DNA from: Mucilaginibacter sp. JRF
Lineage (GTDB): Bacteria > Bacteroidota > Bacteroidia > Sphingobacteriales > Sphingobacteriaceae
Direction of reading: 5' to 3'
Assembly (NCBI RefSeq): GCF_015223065.1
Contig: NZ_JADFBY010000001.1
Span: forward strand, 868,001 to 932,000
DNA length: 64,000 nucleotides
The position numbers and the translations under genes are program-made. A model generated the notes under the pieces. The model was not told the DNA's origin. It saw only the letters and a program-made list of their open reading frames with translations, and did not search any database. Positions 1-8,647 of the stretch are shown piece after piece; positions within the stretch are counted from its first letter, which is position 1; each line of letters opens with the position of its first letter.

Positions 1-171
1 ATTTTGGAGGATTGTGAGTTTGGAGAGGATACCATTATCAAAACCTACACATTGGCGCTTGATGAGGATTATATCCCGGCTTACATACGCGAGATGCTAA
101 CCAAGCACAAAGTTATTCTGCAAAAATCTCATGATGAGGTAAGATCGTTGCGGGATGCGGTTGCACACTAA
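1..171 (+). CDS. C-terminal end of a PA2169/DUF2383-like four-helix protein (partial)
   Basis: The window opens inside a reading frame that runs 56 codons to a TAA at 169-171. The visible tail begins ILEDCEFGEDT and continues with a helical, charged segment ending in RDAVAH. This pattern (E-x-GED followed by two amphipathic helices) resembles the last part of the PA2169-family four-helix-bundle proteins (DUF2383), small ferritin-like stress proteins of unknown biochemical role. The start lies outside the window, so neither length nor N-terminal helices can be checked. It is followed immediately by a hairpin terminator shared with the convergent TonB receptor gene. The family call rests on a short tail and is moderate. 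Confidence 0.6.
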   Translation: MLEDCEFGEDTIIKTYTLALDEDYIPAYIREMLTKHKVILQKSHDEVRSLRDAVAH

Positions 172-191
172 TATTGAACGCAAGTAAATAT

Positions 192-219
192 AAAGCACTG
201 GTTGTTAAACCGGTGCTTT
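192..219. terminator. Bidirectional terminator between convergent genes
   Basis: An 11-bp stem (AAAGCACTGGT paired with ACCGGTGCTTT, one G-U pair) with a 6-nt loop is followed by TATATTTTT on the plus side. It sits between the stop of the partial plus-strand gene and the stop of the minus-strand TonB receptor, whose stop codon overlaps the hairpin edge. Confidence 0.8.
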
Positions 220-2401
220 ATATTTTTATACCCACGGTAGCCGAGATGGTTCGACCGTCCGACGGCCATACACCCGGACCAGGGTAAAACTGTGGCCTCT
301 TGGTAAAGTATTGCTTATCAAAAGCGTTGTTAAGGTTTAAACGCAGGTTTAAGTTACGTGTAAGGTTAACCCTGGCGTTCAAATCAAAAATATGGTACGA
401 TGGCACCAAGCCTGCCGAACCTGTGGCGTTTGGTGTAACCGTATTCAACGCATCGGCAAAAGTGTTGCTAGTATAGCTATGCAATACTGTAATGCTATAA
501 CGGTTGAATTTTACAGTAGCACCGTTACGGCTTTGCCATTCGGGAGCGCTCTCCACCTTGTTGCCGCTCACGTCAATATTGGTTGTGCCCGAGCGTACTG
601 CCGCGTTTTGGTAAACGGCATTCATGTAAGCCGTTGACGTAAATAGGGTAAGGGCGGCTTTGCTGCTTAACCTGATATCGGCCTGAGTGAAGAATTCAAC
701 ACCGTTGTTTACCGAATTACCAATGTTGGTACGGTAGATAATATCATCGCCATTATCATTCTTCAAGGCTACTGTACCCAGCCTGTTTTTGTATAACAGG
801 CGAAAATAGGTTACATCCCAGCTTAAAATACTCCAGCTGCCTCTAAAGCCACCTTCAAGGTTATAGCCTTTGGCATCCTTCAAATTCTTGTCAGATACTT
901 CGTAAACCGATGCCGGGATAATATCCTTAAATATCACCGGGCGGTAAGCCTGCGACCAACCCGCGTACAAATTCATGAAGTTATTAAGCTTGTACTGCGT
1001 GCTCACTCCAAACAGCGGGAATTTGTGCTTGATGGTATTGGGCACATCTGCAGGGTTTAAGTAGTTGATGGTACCGGTAAGGTCGGTTGTGCCTTGCTCC
1101 ACACGGAAACCGGTATTCACACTCAGTTTTTTTGAGAGCGTCCATTTGTTTTCGGCAAACACGGCTACGTTACCGGTTTTGTAGTGCATATCACGACCAA
1201 AGCCCGGCGTTACCAGCGTCAAATCATAATCACTACCCGTAGTGCCCTTGCCTAATTGCTGGCGATGCAGGTTGTTGTTCATGTATTGCACACCGCCTGC
1301 AAGGGTATTGGTATTGCCGAAAAACTGGTAGTTGTGCAGCACTCTTAACTCCGATGTATAGCTGTTAAAGTGATCAATATCTACCTGGCGGTTGTTGTAT
1401 TGCAGGGTTTGGGTGTTGATGGTATCACCAATGGTGGCCTGCTTATCATATAACACACTGTTACGCGAGCCAATAATAGCTGATGTGGTCAGCAATACAC
1501 GGGTGTTTTTACCCGGCTGCCAATCAAATGTTAACGATGGTATGTTGATGATGGGGTTATAATAGTTACGGGCACGTGTAGACATTTGCGGATCTTGCTT
1601 AAACATGGCATCCGTTAATGGCCCTGCCAGATGTATGGTATAGTCTGATCGTGTCCACTCAGCTTTAACGAGCAATTTTGGCGAGAACTGGTACATCAAA
1701 GTAACATTTTGCGAGTTATACTTTGAGTCGCCGTTATCGCGATAGCCGTTATTGCTTTTGTTATTGAACCAGGCATAGTAGCTAAACTTACCCTTAGTGC
1801 CGCTAACCGAATTAAAGGTGCTCAACAAACCATACGAGCCAACGGTATTGATACTCTCGAAAGAGAATGGCGTTGCAGCGGGTTGCTTGCTGATGTAATT
1901 AAGCATACCGCCAAACTGCGCACCGTATTGTAATGAGCCGGTACCGCGCACTAACTCTATACGCTCCACGGCCTCCATCGGGATGTTGTAGTGACTGGCC
2001 GGGTAACCATACATATCCGAGTTGGTTATAATGCCATCCTTACGCATGTTGAATTCCCAGCCACGGTGCGGGTCGAGGCCGCGGGTGGCAATGTTAACCT
2101 GGTTGCCGGTGCCGTCCATATCGTAAACAAAAACGCCGGGTATCTTGGCGAATATTTGTCTGCCGTATTTTTCGGTAATGGCAGCATCAAGGGCCGGTAC
2201 CCTGATCACCTCGTTTTTTTTACCGGTGAAAATATAGGTGCCCTTGATGCTATCCAAACGGGATATATTACCATTCCGTTTTATTTCGGATATGGTTACC
2301 TCGCTCAATGTGGTTGAGGTATCATTTTTTGATTGGGCGAAAACACTGTTAGCAGACAGAACTAAAAAAGATATATATAAGGTAGTACGTAGTCTTGTCA
2401 T
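218..2401 (-). CDS. TonB-dependent outer membrane receptor, FecA (ferric dicitrate)-like
   Basis: This 727-residue outer membrane protein has a signal peptide (about residues 1-22, ending SVFA-QS), a plug domain and a C-terminal 22-strand-type barrel that ends in the aromatic-rich pattern ISATVGIKI. The plug carries ATRGLDPHRGWEFN and later VERIELVRGTGSLQYG. The GLDPHR-W-EFN-R-DG pattern is characteristic of FecA-like receptors. There is no N-terminal FecR-interacting signalling domain and no CarboxypepD-like SusC domain, and no FecI/FecR genes lie nearby. It is the last gene of a minus-strand operon, 8 nt after the PAP2 lipoprotein gene. An iron-chelate substrate is inferred from family resemblance only. 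The link with a phosphatase-like lipoprotein leaves open a phosphorylated or other organic ligand. Confidence 0.88.
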   Translation of the reverse strand: MTRLRTTLYISFLVLSANSVFAQSKNDTSTTLSEVTISEIKRNGNISRLDSIKGTYIFTGKKNEVIRVPALDAAITEKYGRQIFAKIPGVFVYDMDGTGNQVNIATRGLDPHRGWEFNMRKDGIITNSDMYGYPASHYNIPMEAVERIELVRGTGSLQYGAQFGGMLNYISKQPAATPFSFESINTVGSYGLLSTFNSVSGTKGKFSYYAWFNNKSNNGYRDNGDSKYNSQNVTLMYQFSPKLLVKAEWTRSDYTIHLAGPLTDAMFKQDPQMSTRARNYYNPIINIPSLTFDWQPGKNTRVLLTTSAIIGSRNSVLYDKQATIGDTINTQTLQYNNRQVDIDHFNSYTSELRVLHNYQFFGNTNTLAGGVQYMNNNLHRQQLGKGTTGSDYDLTLVTPGFGRDMHYKTGNVAVFAENKWTLSKKLSVNTGFRVEQGTTDLTGTINYLNPADVPNTIKHKFPLFGVSTQYKLNNFMNLYAGWSQAYRPVIFKDIIPASVYEVSDKNLKDAKGYNLEGGFRGSWSILSWDVTYFRLLYKNRLGTVALKNDNGDDIIYRTNIGNSVNNGVEFFTQADIRLSSKAALTLFTSTAYMNAVYQNAAVRSGTTNIDVSGNKVESAPEWQSRNGATVKFNRYSITVLHSYTSNTFADALNTVTPNATGSAGLVPSYHIFDLNARVNLTRNLNLRLNLNNAFDKQYFTKRPQFYPGPGVWPSDGRTISATVGIKI

Positions 2402-2409
2402 TATAAGTA

Positions 2410-3954
2410 TTAGTTAGCGCCGTCAATTTTTGCACGTTCAACGGCATAATTGCCTACTTTTTGGCCGGTGATCAAACCTTCTTCACAATCTGAACGGTAG
2501 TGAATACCACCGTACATGCGCGACATAGAAGCCTCGTTAGCCATATCCTCAAAGCTTTTGGCTTTTGATGGAACTAGGTAGGCCAGTATAGTTGCCGCGG
2601 CACCGCTAAAGGTGGAGTGGCCTGATATATAAGCCGGGAAGTTAGGCACGCCGGTCAACGTTTTTATACGTCCATCAAGCTGGCATGGGCGGGCGTTAAA
2701 ATAATAATACTTAGTATTCCAGCACACAATAGCGGCATCCATAAGGGCGGCATTAAGTAAGGCATAATTACGTGCCCAACGTACTTCGCTGTATTGATTC
2801 TTTACAAACTCGGTGGTAGCAATTGCATTCCAGTGGCCCGGTGGGGTGTAGGTACCAACGCCATCAGCCCAATAGTTAACAATGCGCATACGCTCGCGGG
2901 TAGCATTCTTGGTATAATCTAACACTTCTGCTACTTCCTGTTTCATTTTTTCAGATGTAGTTGCCGGTGGCGCCGGCGGGCGAATGCCTGGTACATCGGC
3001 CGCGGTGAACATCATCGGTTTTACATTACCGAATACAGGCAACATTGGCGGCCTTTTAGGTATCTCTAACGAGTACCAAGGGGTTTCACCTTTGGCTATA
3101 CAATCATCTTCAAGTTTTTTCCATATATCAGGATTACCAACAGCGGCACCCATACCATCTGTACGGGCGCGGCCCACAACCTTGCGTGCCACCCAGCGGC
3201 CTAACGAATCGCCTGCAATAACATCGCTGGCTACGTTTGCACCGGCTAACATGCGGTATTGTTTTTCTTCGTTAGCTTTTAGTTTGATGTATTCAACATC
3301 CGCAGGGAAAAGCAATTTCATTATCTCGAAAGATGCACCTGCAACCACAGCATCCTCAGATGGGTATGATGGCAGATCATTTTTTGGTACCGATACGGTT
3401 ATACCCGCATCAGTTTTATAAGGGGCCTGACGATTGTATTTGTATTTGAAATGCCATGCAGCTACCAAAGCATCATATTGTGCGGCGCTTACATAAGCAT
3501 AAGCACGGGCCGCATACGGCGGGTTTGAGAAAGGGAACTGCGGATACGAGAACGGATTAGCCGCGCTTGGGATAGGGTAGGTGCCATCCGGATTTTGGTA
3601 AGGTGGCAGGTTGTGTTTGGCCACCAGTTCGCGTAATATCTCGTTCCAGCGTAATACACTGCCCACTTTCCAATAGTTAACAATATTTTGCTGTTCGGCG
3701 CTTAGGTTGGTAGCTAATGCTTTTATATCACTAACTTCCTTTTTATAAGCGGCCGAGCTGGTTGCTTCCGGCTCGGGTAAATTGAATTCCTCGGTTGAGG
3801 TAATTACCAATGGTTTCCAGTTGCCTGCGGTTTCATCGAGTTTAGCAGGACTAAGCACCGGGAAATCTTCATTATTTTCTTTGATATCCTTGTTACAGGC
3901 TGCGAATGATGAGGCTAACAGAACAAGGGATGCGTAAGTAAAAAGTCTTTTCAT
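2410..3954 (-). CDS. Two-halved PAP2 / vanadium-haloperoxidase-like lipoprotein
   Basis: This 514-residue protein has a lipoprotein signal peptide (LASSFAAC, Cys20). The C-terminal half has the full PAP2 superfamily signature: K415 with ARP (R422), SGHS (443-447 region, H446) and SR-x5-H-x3-D (R479, H485, D489). The N-terminal half is recognisably the same fold repeated. IVNYW occurs at 91-95 and again at 358-362, KYKYNRQAP (170-178) matches KYYYFNARP (415-423), YPSEDAVVAGA (197-207) matches YISGHSTFSGA (442-452), and VASDVIAG matches YRSDCEEG. In the first half both histidines are replaced (SED for GHS, AGAN for GGIH), so only the C-half should be catalytic. Its role is probably a surface or periplasmic phosphatase or haloperoxidase. 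It is co-transcribed with the FecA-like receptor and the barrel protein. Confidence 0.88.
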   Translation of the reverse strand: MKRLFTYASLVLLASSFAACNKDIKENNEDFPVLSPAKLDETAGNWKPLVITSTEEFNLPEPEATSSAAYKKEVSDIKALATNLSAEQQNIVNYWKVGSVLRWNEILRELVAKHNLPPYQNPDGTYPIPSAANPFSYPQFPFSNPPYAARAYAYVSAAQYDALVAAWHFKYKYNRQAPYKTDAGITVSVPKNDLPSYPSEDAVVAGASFEIMKLLFPADVEYIKLKANEEKQYRMLAGANVASDVIAGDSLGRWVARKVVGRARTDGMGAAVGNPDIWKKLEDDCIAKGETPWYSLEIPKRPPMLPVFGNVKPMMFTAADVPGIRPPAPPATTSEKMKQEVAEVLDYTKNATRERMRIVNYWADGVGTYTPPGHWNAIATTEFVKNQYSEVRWARNYALLNAALMDAAIVCWNTKYYYFNARPCQLDGRIKTLTGVPNFPAYISGHSTFSGAAATILAYLVPSKAKSFEDMANEASMSRMYGGIHYRSDCEEGLITGQKVGNYAVERAKIDGAN

Positions 3955-3966
3955 AAATCAGGATAA

Positions 3967-4893
3967 TTATTTTGATTTAGCCACATTTAAAGTATAAAGT
4001 ACACCTGCCATAAAGCCGGTTGCCTGACCAACGTTACGGCCTTCAAGGGTGCGCCATGCGGCGGCATGTATGCCCAACTCACGTAGTTGCGGCAGGTAGT
4101 ATTTGCCCTCGAAACCTACGTTGGTGCTGTTCATGGTATTGCTTACAAAAGGCATATCGTTACGGCGAATATCAAAACCGCCATAAGTGCGCATATGGTC
4201 AACATAAGCCTCTGCAATAATATATGGGGTACGGTAACCCGTGCGGAATTGGTAAACACCCGCGTTCGGCATCTGCACCTGGTTCGAGTTGATCTGGCGG
4301 GTGGTGTAATAAGCAGTACGATCAATTTCCACATTGCTGCGGTACAGATATGAACCTGATGCAGTAGCGAAGAATTTGCTTAACTGGTAATCAACAATTA
4401 AACGACCGGTAGTTACATTACTGCCCATACCTATTGATACCGGCATCAGATCCACATTATAATTATGGCTTGGCGCGCTGTACCCGCCCACCGCGAATAC
4501 TGATAGTTTTTGGCTGCCGAATGTTTTACGTACCGGCCTGTACTTTATGTAAAAACTCACGTCCTGTAATCCACTCATGCCGCTTAATGTACCATCCGAT
4601 GTTTTGGTGGATACATAGGGTAATGACACCATGATATTCAGGTCGTCGCGCAAGCCGTAATTGAGCATCGCCATAAATGATGACGACGAAAATGTACCGA
4701 TGTTAGCATTGTCGCGTTTAAGGCTGCCTTCCCAGTATTTATCCCATGAGGAATAAGAATACCCGGCGGCGATACATAATTTGTTTCTTCCCATCATTAA
4801 CGCATCGGCTTCATTTTGTGCGCGGGCAGTTGTTGCCATTAAAGCAAGCCCCGCAATGGTAATTGCAAGTGGTTTTAATAGAGGTTTCATCAA
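3967..4893 (-). CDS. Outer membrane beta-barrel protein, MetA/transporter-like
   Basis: This 308-residue protein has a signal peptide (cleavage likely after ATTARA-Q). The rest is a succession of short amphipathic strands rich in Tyr, Gly and Asn, such as KLCIAAGYSYSSW, YGLRDDLNIMVSLPY and SFYIKYRPV. This is the pattern of small transporter-like barrels related to the phenol-degradation MetA family (PF13557), whose substrates are mostly unknown. It is the first gene of the minus-strand operon, 12 nt ahead of the PAP2 lipoprotein. With the FecA-like receptor this gives two barrels and one lipid-anchored enzyme in a single transcript. The beta-barrel call is firm; the family name is tentative. 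Confidence 0.72.
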   Translation of the reverse strand: MMKPLLKPLAITIAGLALMATTARAQNEADALMMGRNKLCIAAGYSYSSWDKYWEGSLKRDNANIGTFSSSSFMAMLNYGLRDDLNIMVSLPYVSTKTSDGTLSGMSGLQDVSFYIKYRPVRKTFGSQKLSVFAVGGYSAPSHNYNVDLMPVSIGMGSNVTTGRLIVDYQLSKFFATASGSYLYRSNVEIDRTAYYTTRQINSNQVQMPNAGVYQFRTGYRTPYIIAEAYVDHMRTYGGFDIRRNDMPFVSNTMNSTNVGFEGKYYLPQLRELGIHAAAWRTLEGRNVGQATGFMAGVLYTLNVAKSK

Positions 4894-5122
4894 GCTTAAT
4901 TAGGTTAGCTTTAAAATTTGTGTGTAAGTTAAGTAATAATTTTATTACAAAACAATAACTTATTAATTTTTTAACAAAGTATCCACCGTTGTGTAAACGG
5001 CTCATTTATAACTGGTAAAACAATAATCTAATTTAAAACTCTTATTTGGTTTGGCGAGTAAGTTTGACGCTTTTTTATAATAGATTGATAAAATAGTATT
5101 AATGCTGATTAACGCACCGCTG

Positions 5123-5130
5123 TAGTTTTG
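5123..5130 (+). promoter_or_regulatory. Candidate Bacteroidota -7 promoter box (TAGTTTTG)
   Basis: TAGTTTTG matches the TAnnTTTG -7 consensus 40 nt before the epimerase start. A second match, TAAGTTTG, lies at 5059-5066. No convincing -33 TTG is seen at the usual distance for either, so the assignment is weak. Confidence 0.35.
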
Positions 5131-5170
5131 ATAACAGTAAACCTGACGGTTATTTGGCTTTCGTTTTTTC

Positions 5171-6424
5171 TTGATAGTTCAAAATAAAATTAATCCTTTG
5201 GAAAATACAGATCAATTGCTGCAATATGGCAAACAGGTTAAGGCCGAACATGCTAACATCCTTAACTTTTGGAGTAACCATGCGGTTGATGATATCAATG
5301 GTGGTTTTATTGGCCGGGTTGATCATCAAAACATATCCTATCCTGACGCACCCAAAGGTTCGGTAATGTATGCCCGGATATTGTGGTCCTATTCGGCAGC
5401 TTACCAACTTCAGGCTGATGATAAATACCTTGAAATGGCTAATCGCGCTTATCAATATATACTGGATTATTTTATTGATCGAGAGCACGGTGGTATTTAC
5501 TGGACGGTAGATTATCAGGGTAATCCGCTCGATACCAAAAAACAGGTATACGCGAATGCGTTTGTTATTTACGCCCTTGCTGAATATTATAAAGCTGTAA
5601 ATAATGATGAAGTAAAACAGCAAGCCATTGAGCTCTACCATTTATTAGTTGAGAAAAGCTATGACACGATAAACTCTGGATACTTTGAAGCCTACACCCG
5701 CGATTGGCAACCCATAGCCGACCTGCGCCTGAGCGCCAAGGATGCCAACGAGCAGAAATCAATGAACACCCATCTGCATGTGCTCGAAGCCTATGCAAAC
5801 CTGTACACCATTTGGCCCGATGCGGGATTAAGGCAACAGATCGTCGGGTTACTGAATAATTTTAGTGAGCATATTATTGATGCTGAAAGCGGCCATTTGG
5901 TATTGTTTTTTGATGAGTATTGGAACCGCCGCTCAACTACCATATCCTACGGGCACGATATTGAGGCCGCCTGGTTGTTGTTAGAGGCAGCGGAAATCAT
6001 AGAGGATGAACAACTGACTGTAGAGTTTAAGGATCTCGCTATAAAAATGGCTGATGCCGCGCTCGAAGGTATTGATACGGTAGACGGTGGCTTGTGGTAT
6101 GAATTTGATGACACGCATGGTGGCCTAATAAAAGAAAAACACTGGTGGGTACAAGCCGAAGCGATGGTAGGCTACCTCAATGCCTGGCAACTTACCGACG
6201 AATGGAAATACGCGGATATCTCCCTCAAGCTTTGGGGTTTTGTGCAGGCGCACATAATAGATAAACAAAGAGGAGAGTGGGTATGGGGCATTTACGCTGA
6301 TGGCAGCCTGATGGCACACGAGGATAAGGTAGGTATATGGAAATGCCCGTATCATAACAGCCGTACTTGTATCGAGGTGTATAAACGGGTATTAAAGCAA
6401 TTTACTCCGGCTTCAAAATGGTAA
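5171..6424 (+). CDS. Cellobiose 2-epimerase-like protein (AGE family), cytoplasmic
   Basis: This 417-residue protein is an (alpha/alpha)6-barrel of the N-acylglucosamine 2-epimerase superfamily. Family features are ILNFWSNHAVDDINGGF near the N-terminus, SYGHDIEAAWLLLEA in the middle and WKCPYHNSRTCIE at the end, with the conserved histidines that act as general acid and base. It has no signal peptide and is therefore cytoplasmic. In Bacteroidota mannan pathways such enzymes convert beta-1,4-Man-Man or Glc-Glc disaccharides into forms with a different reducing-end sugar, which feeds a phosphorylase. Upstream, the frame closes at a TGA at 5144-5146 and no ATG occurs before residue 60, so the start is almost certainly the TTG at 5171. 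It is followed by GH97 on the same strand. Exact substrate is inferred. Confidence 0.85.
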   Translation: MIVQNKINPLENTDQLLQYGKQVKAEHANILNFWSNHAVDDINGGFIGRVDHQNISYPDAPKGSVMYARILWSYSAAYQLQADDKYLEMANRAYQYILDYFIDREHGGIYWTVDYQGNPLDTKKQVYANAFVIYALAEYYKAVNNDEVKQQAIELYHLLVEKSYDTINSGYFEAYTRDWQPIADLRLSAKDANEQKSMNTHLHVLEAYANLYTIWPDAGLRQQIVGLLNNFSEHIIDAESGHLVLFFDEYWNRRSTTISYGHDIEAAWLLLEAAEIIEDEQLTVEFKDLAIKMADAALEGIDTVDGGLWYEFDDTHGGLIKEKHWWVQAEAMVGYLNAWQLTDEWKYADISLKLWGFVQAHIIDKQRGEWVWGIYADGSLMAHEDKVGIWKCPYHNSRTCIEVYKRVLKQFTPASKW

Positions 6425-6531
6425 CTTATATGTGTTATCGGCTAAAATAGGCGTAAGCGGCAGGTGGGCTATGTTGTATATTGCCACCGTTTACAATGTA
6501 TAAACCAAATAATTACTGATATATCTTTATC

Positions 6532-8520
6532 ATGAAAAGTATCTGCAAATTCAGCTTAGTAGTGCTTGCTATGTTCGGCAGTCAGCAACTTATCGCGCAG
6601 CAAAAAAACTACACCGTTACATCGCCCGATAAAAAGGTTAAGGTTACGCTTAGCGCGGGCAAACAACTTAGCTGGTCGTTATGGTACAACGGTACCGAGA
6701 TCATTCAACCATCTGTTGCTGCCCTTAAGCTTGGTGGTGGCGAGGTGCTAGGTAATGATGTTAAGGTATCATCAAACAAAAGCATTACGGTAAACTCCAA
6801 ATTCGATGCTTATAATTATAAAAAGCGATCGGTAACAGATAATTACCAGCAGCTAACCCTTAACTGCAAGGGCGGCTATAGTTTTGTGGTACGAGCCTAT
6901 AATGATGGTATTGCGTATCGCTTTGTACTCAACAAAAGTAAACCAGTAAAGGTTGTGTCCGAGGATGCCAACTTTAAATTCGCTGATGACTATAAGGTGT
7001 TCATCCCTTATGTGCATGATCCGCGTTTGGCCGGCGATCAGTATCAAACATCATTTGAGGCTTTGTATAATGAGGTGCCGCTATCAAAAGTAATTGCCGA
7101 TTCCCTGGCTTTTCTGCCTATGCTGGTTGATCTGGGTAACGGTGCCAAAGCTGCAATTTTAGAAGCCGGACTGGAAGATTACCCCGGTATGTATGTAGTT
7201 AAAAACAAGGATGAACAACATGCCCTCAAAGCTGATTTTGCCCGCTACCCGGTTAAGGAAGAACCTAAACGTCTTAACGCTATAGTTACCGAGCGCGCCA
7301 ACTACATTGCCACTGTTAATGGTAAAGCCGCCCTGCCGTGGCGTACAGTTATTGTAGCACCTGATGATAAAACGCTGCTAAATAATGATATGGTGCAAAA
7401 GCTTGCAGGCCCGTCGCGTATTAAGGATGTGGCCTGGATAAAGCCCGGTAAGGTAGCCTGGGACTGGTGGAACGACTGGAATATATCGCATGTTGACTTT
7501 AAGGCGGGCATTAATACCGCTACGTATAAGTATTACATTGATTTCGCAGCGGAAAATAAACTGGAATATGTGATACTGGATGAGGGGTGGAGCAACTCGG
7601 TAGATATGACCAAGCTGAACCCCGAGGTTGATCTGCAAGAGATAATCAGCTACGGCAAGCAAAAAAACGTTGGCATTATACTTTGGGCCACATGGCGCGG
7701 TGTAACAGCCGATATGGAAGGGGCGTTCAAAAAATACGCCGACATGGGTGTTAAAGGTTTTAAGATAGACTTTTTTGACCGCGACGATCAAAAGGTAACA
7801 TCATCAGTTTATAAAATAGCCGAAACTGCTGCCAAATATCATTTACTGATCGACCTGCATGGTATGTATAAGCCGGATGGCATTCAGCGAGTATACCCGA
7901 ACGTGTTGAATTTTGAAGGAGTAAAGGGTTTAGAAAATGCCAAATGGGCGCCAAATGATGATGTGCCGCGTTATGATGTATCAATACCTTTTATCAGGAT
8001 GTTAGCCGGGCCGATGGATTACACACCGGGAGCTATGCGCAATGCTAACAAAGCATCATATCGCCCTATAAATTCAAACCCCATGAGCCAGGGTACACGC
8101 AGCCACCAATTGGCCATGTACGTAATATTTGAAGCGCCGATACAAATGCTGGCCGATAACCCGTCGGCTTACCGGAAAGAACAGGAATCGACCGACTTTA
8201 TCAGTAAAATACCAACCGTGTTTGATGAAACCGTGCCACTGTTAGGCAAGGTAGGCGAGCACGTAGCCATAGCCCGACGCAATGGCGATGCATGGTATGT
8301 TGGCGCCATGACCAATTGGGATGCACGGGACATGGAGATCGATCTGTCATTTTTGCCAAAGGGAGCTTATGAGGCCGAAATATTTAATGATGGCATAAAC
8401 GCCGATCGTGACGCTACTGATTATGTGCGAGAGTTGGTAAAAGTATCATCAGGCGAGAAGATAAAAGTTCATATGAGCAGCGGTGGCGGATGGGCGGCCA
8501 GAATATATCCTGTTAAGTAA
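6532..8520 (+). CDS. Glycoside hydrolase family 97 (retaining-type signature)
   Basis: This 662-residue secreted enzyme has a signal peptide ending QLIA-QQ. It begins with the typical GH97 N-terminal beta-sandwich (YTVTSPDKKVKVTL), continues with a TIM barrel containing WDWWNDW and YVILDEGWS, and ends with a C-terminal sheet domain. GH97 includes inverting alpha-glucosidases (SusB-type) and retaining alpha-galactosidases. The barrel contains GFKIDFFD, with D413 at the strand end where retaining members have their Asp nucleophile, and E462 (LNFEGVKG) at the acid/base position. Alpha-galactosidase activity is therefore more likely than SusB-like glucosidase. In this neighbourhood that fits removal of galactose side chains from galactomannan. 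Subtype is inference; family is firm. Confidence 0.92.
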   Translation: MKSICKFSLVVLAMFGSQQLIAQQKNYTVTSPDKKVKVTLSAGKQLSWSLWYNGTEIIQPSVAALKLGGGEVLGNDVKVSSNKSITVNSKFDAYNYKKRSVTDNYQQLTLNCKGGYSFVVRAYNDGIAYRFVLNKSKPVKVVSEDANFKFADDYKVFIPYVHDPRLAGDQYQTSFEALYNEVPLSKVIADSLAFLPMLVDLGNGAKAAILEAGLEDYPGMYVVKNKDEQHALKADFARYPVKEEPKRLNAIVTERANYIATVNGKAALPWRTVIVAPDDKTLLNNDMVQKLAGPSRIKDVAWIKPGKVAWDWWNDWNISHVDFKAGINTATYKYYIDFAAENKLEYVILDEGWSNSVDMTKLNPEVDLQEIISYGKQKNVGIILWATWRGVTADMEGAFKKYADMGVKGFKIDFFDRDDQKVTSSVYKIAETAAKYHLLIDLHGMYKPDGIQRVYPNVLNFEGVKGLENAKWAPNDDVPRYDVSIPFIRMLAGPMDYTPGAMRNANKASYRPINSNPMSQGTRSHQLAMYVIFEAPIQMLADNPSAYRKEQESTDFISKIPTVFDETVPLLGKVGEHVAIARRNGDAWYVGAMTNWDARDMEIDLSFLPKGAYEAEIFNDGINADRDATDYVRELVKVSSGEKIKVHMSSGGGWAARIYPVK

Positions 8521-8575
8521 TTGTTAAGCAGATTTGTGTTCAACGATAAAATAAACTTAAATAGTATTTTAGCAC

Positions 8576-8609
8576 ACGCTATCTGAGGGTTTATCAAGCC
8601 TCATAGCGT
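8576..8609 (+). terminator. Hairpin after the GH97 gene
   Basis: ACGCTAT + GAGG pairs with CCTC + ATAGCGT (11 bp with a 2-nt bulge), followed by TATTTCTT. It lies 55 nt after the GH97 stop and 38 nt before the SGNH gene. The T-run is short. Confidence 0.5.
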
Positions 8610-8647
8610 TATTTCTTGATAATTATATACTTGAGAAGAAACACACC

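Noticed and set aside
4894..5170. Fur box upstream of the FecA-like operon
   Set aside because: The region is AT-rich but I found no convincing GATAATGATAATCATTATC-like dyad.
5150..5641. 163-codon minus-strand open frame opposite the epimerase gene
   Set aside because: Antisense to conserved AGE sequence; Ile/Tyr-rich and without family resemblance.
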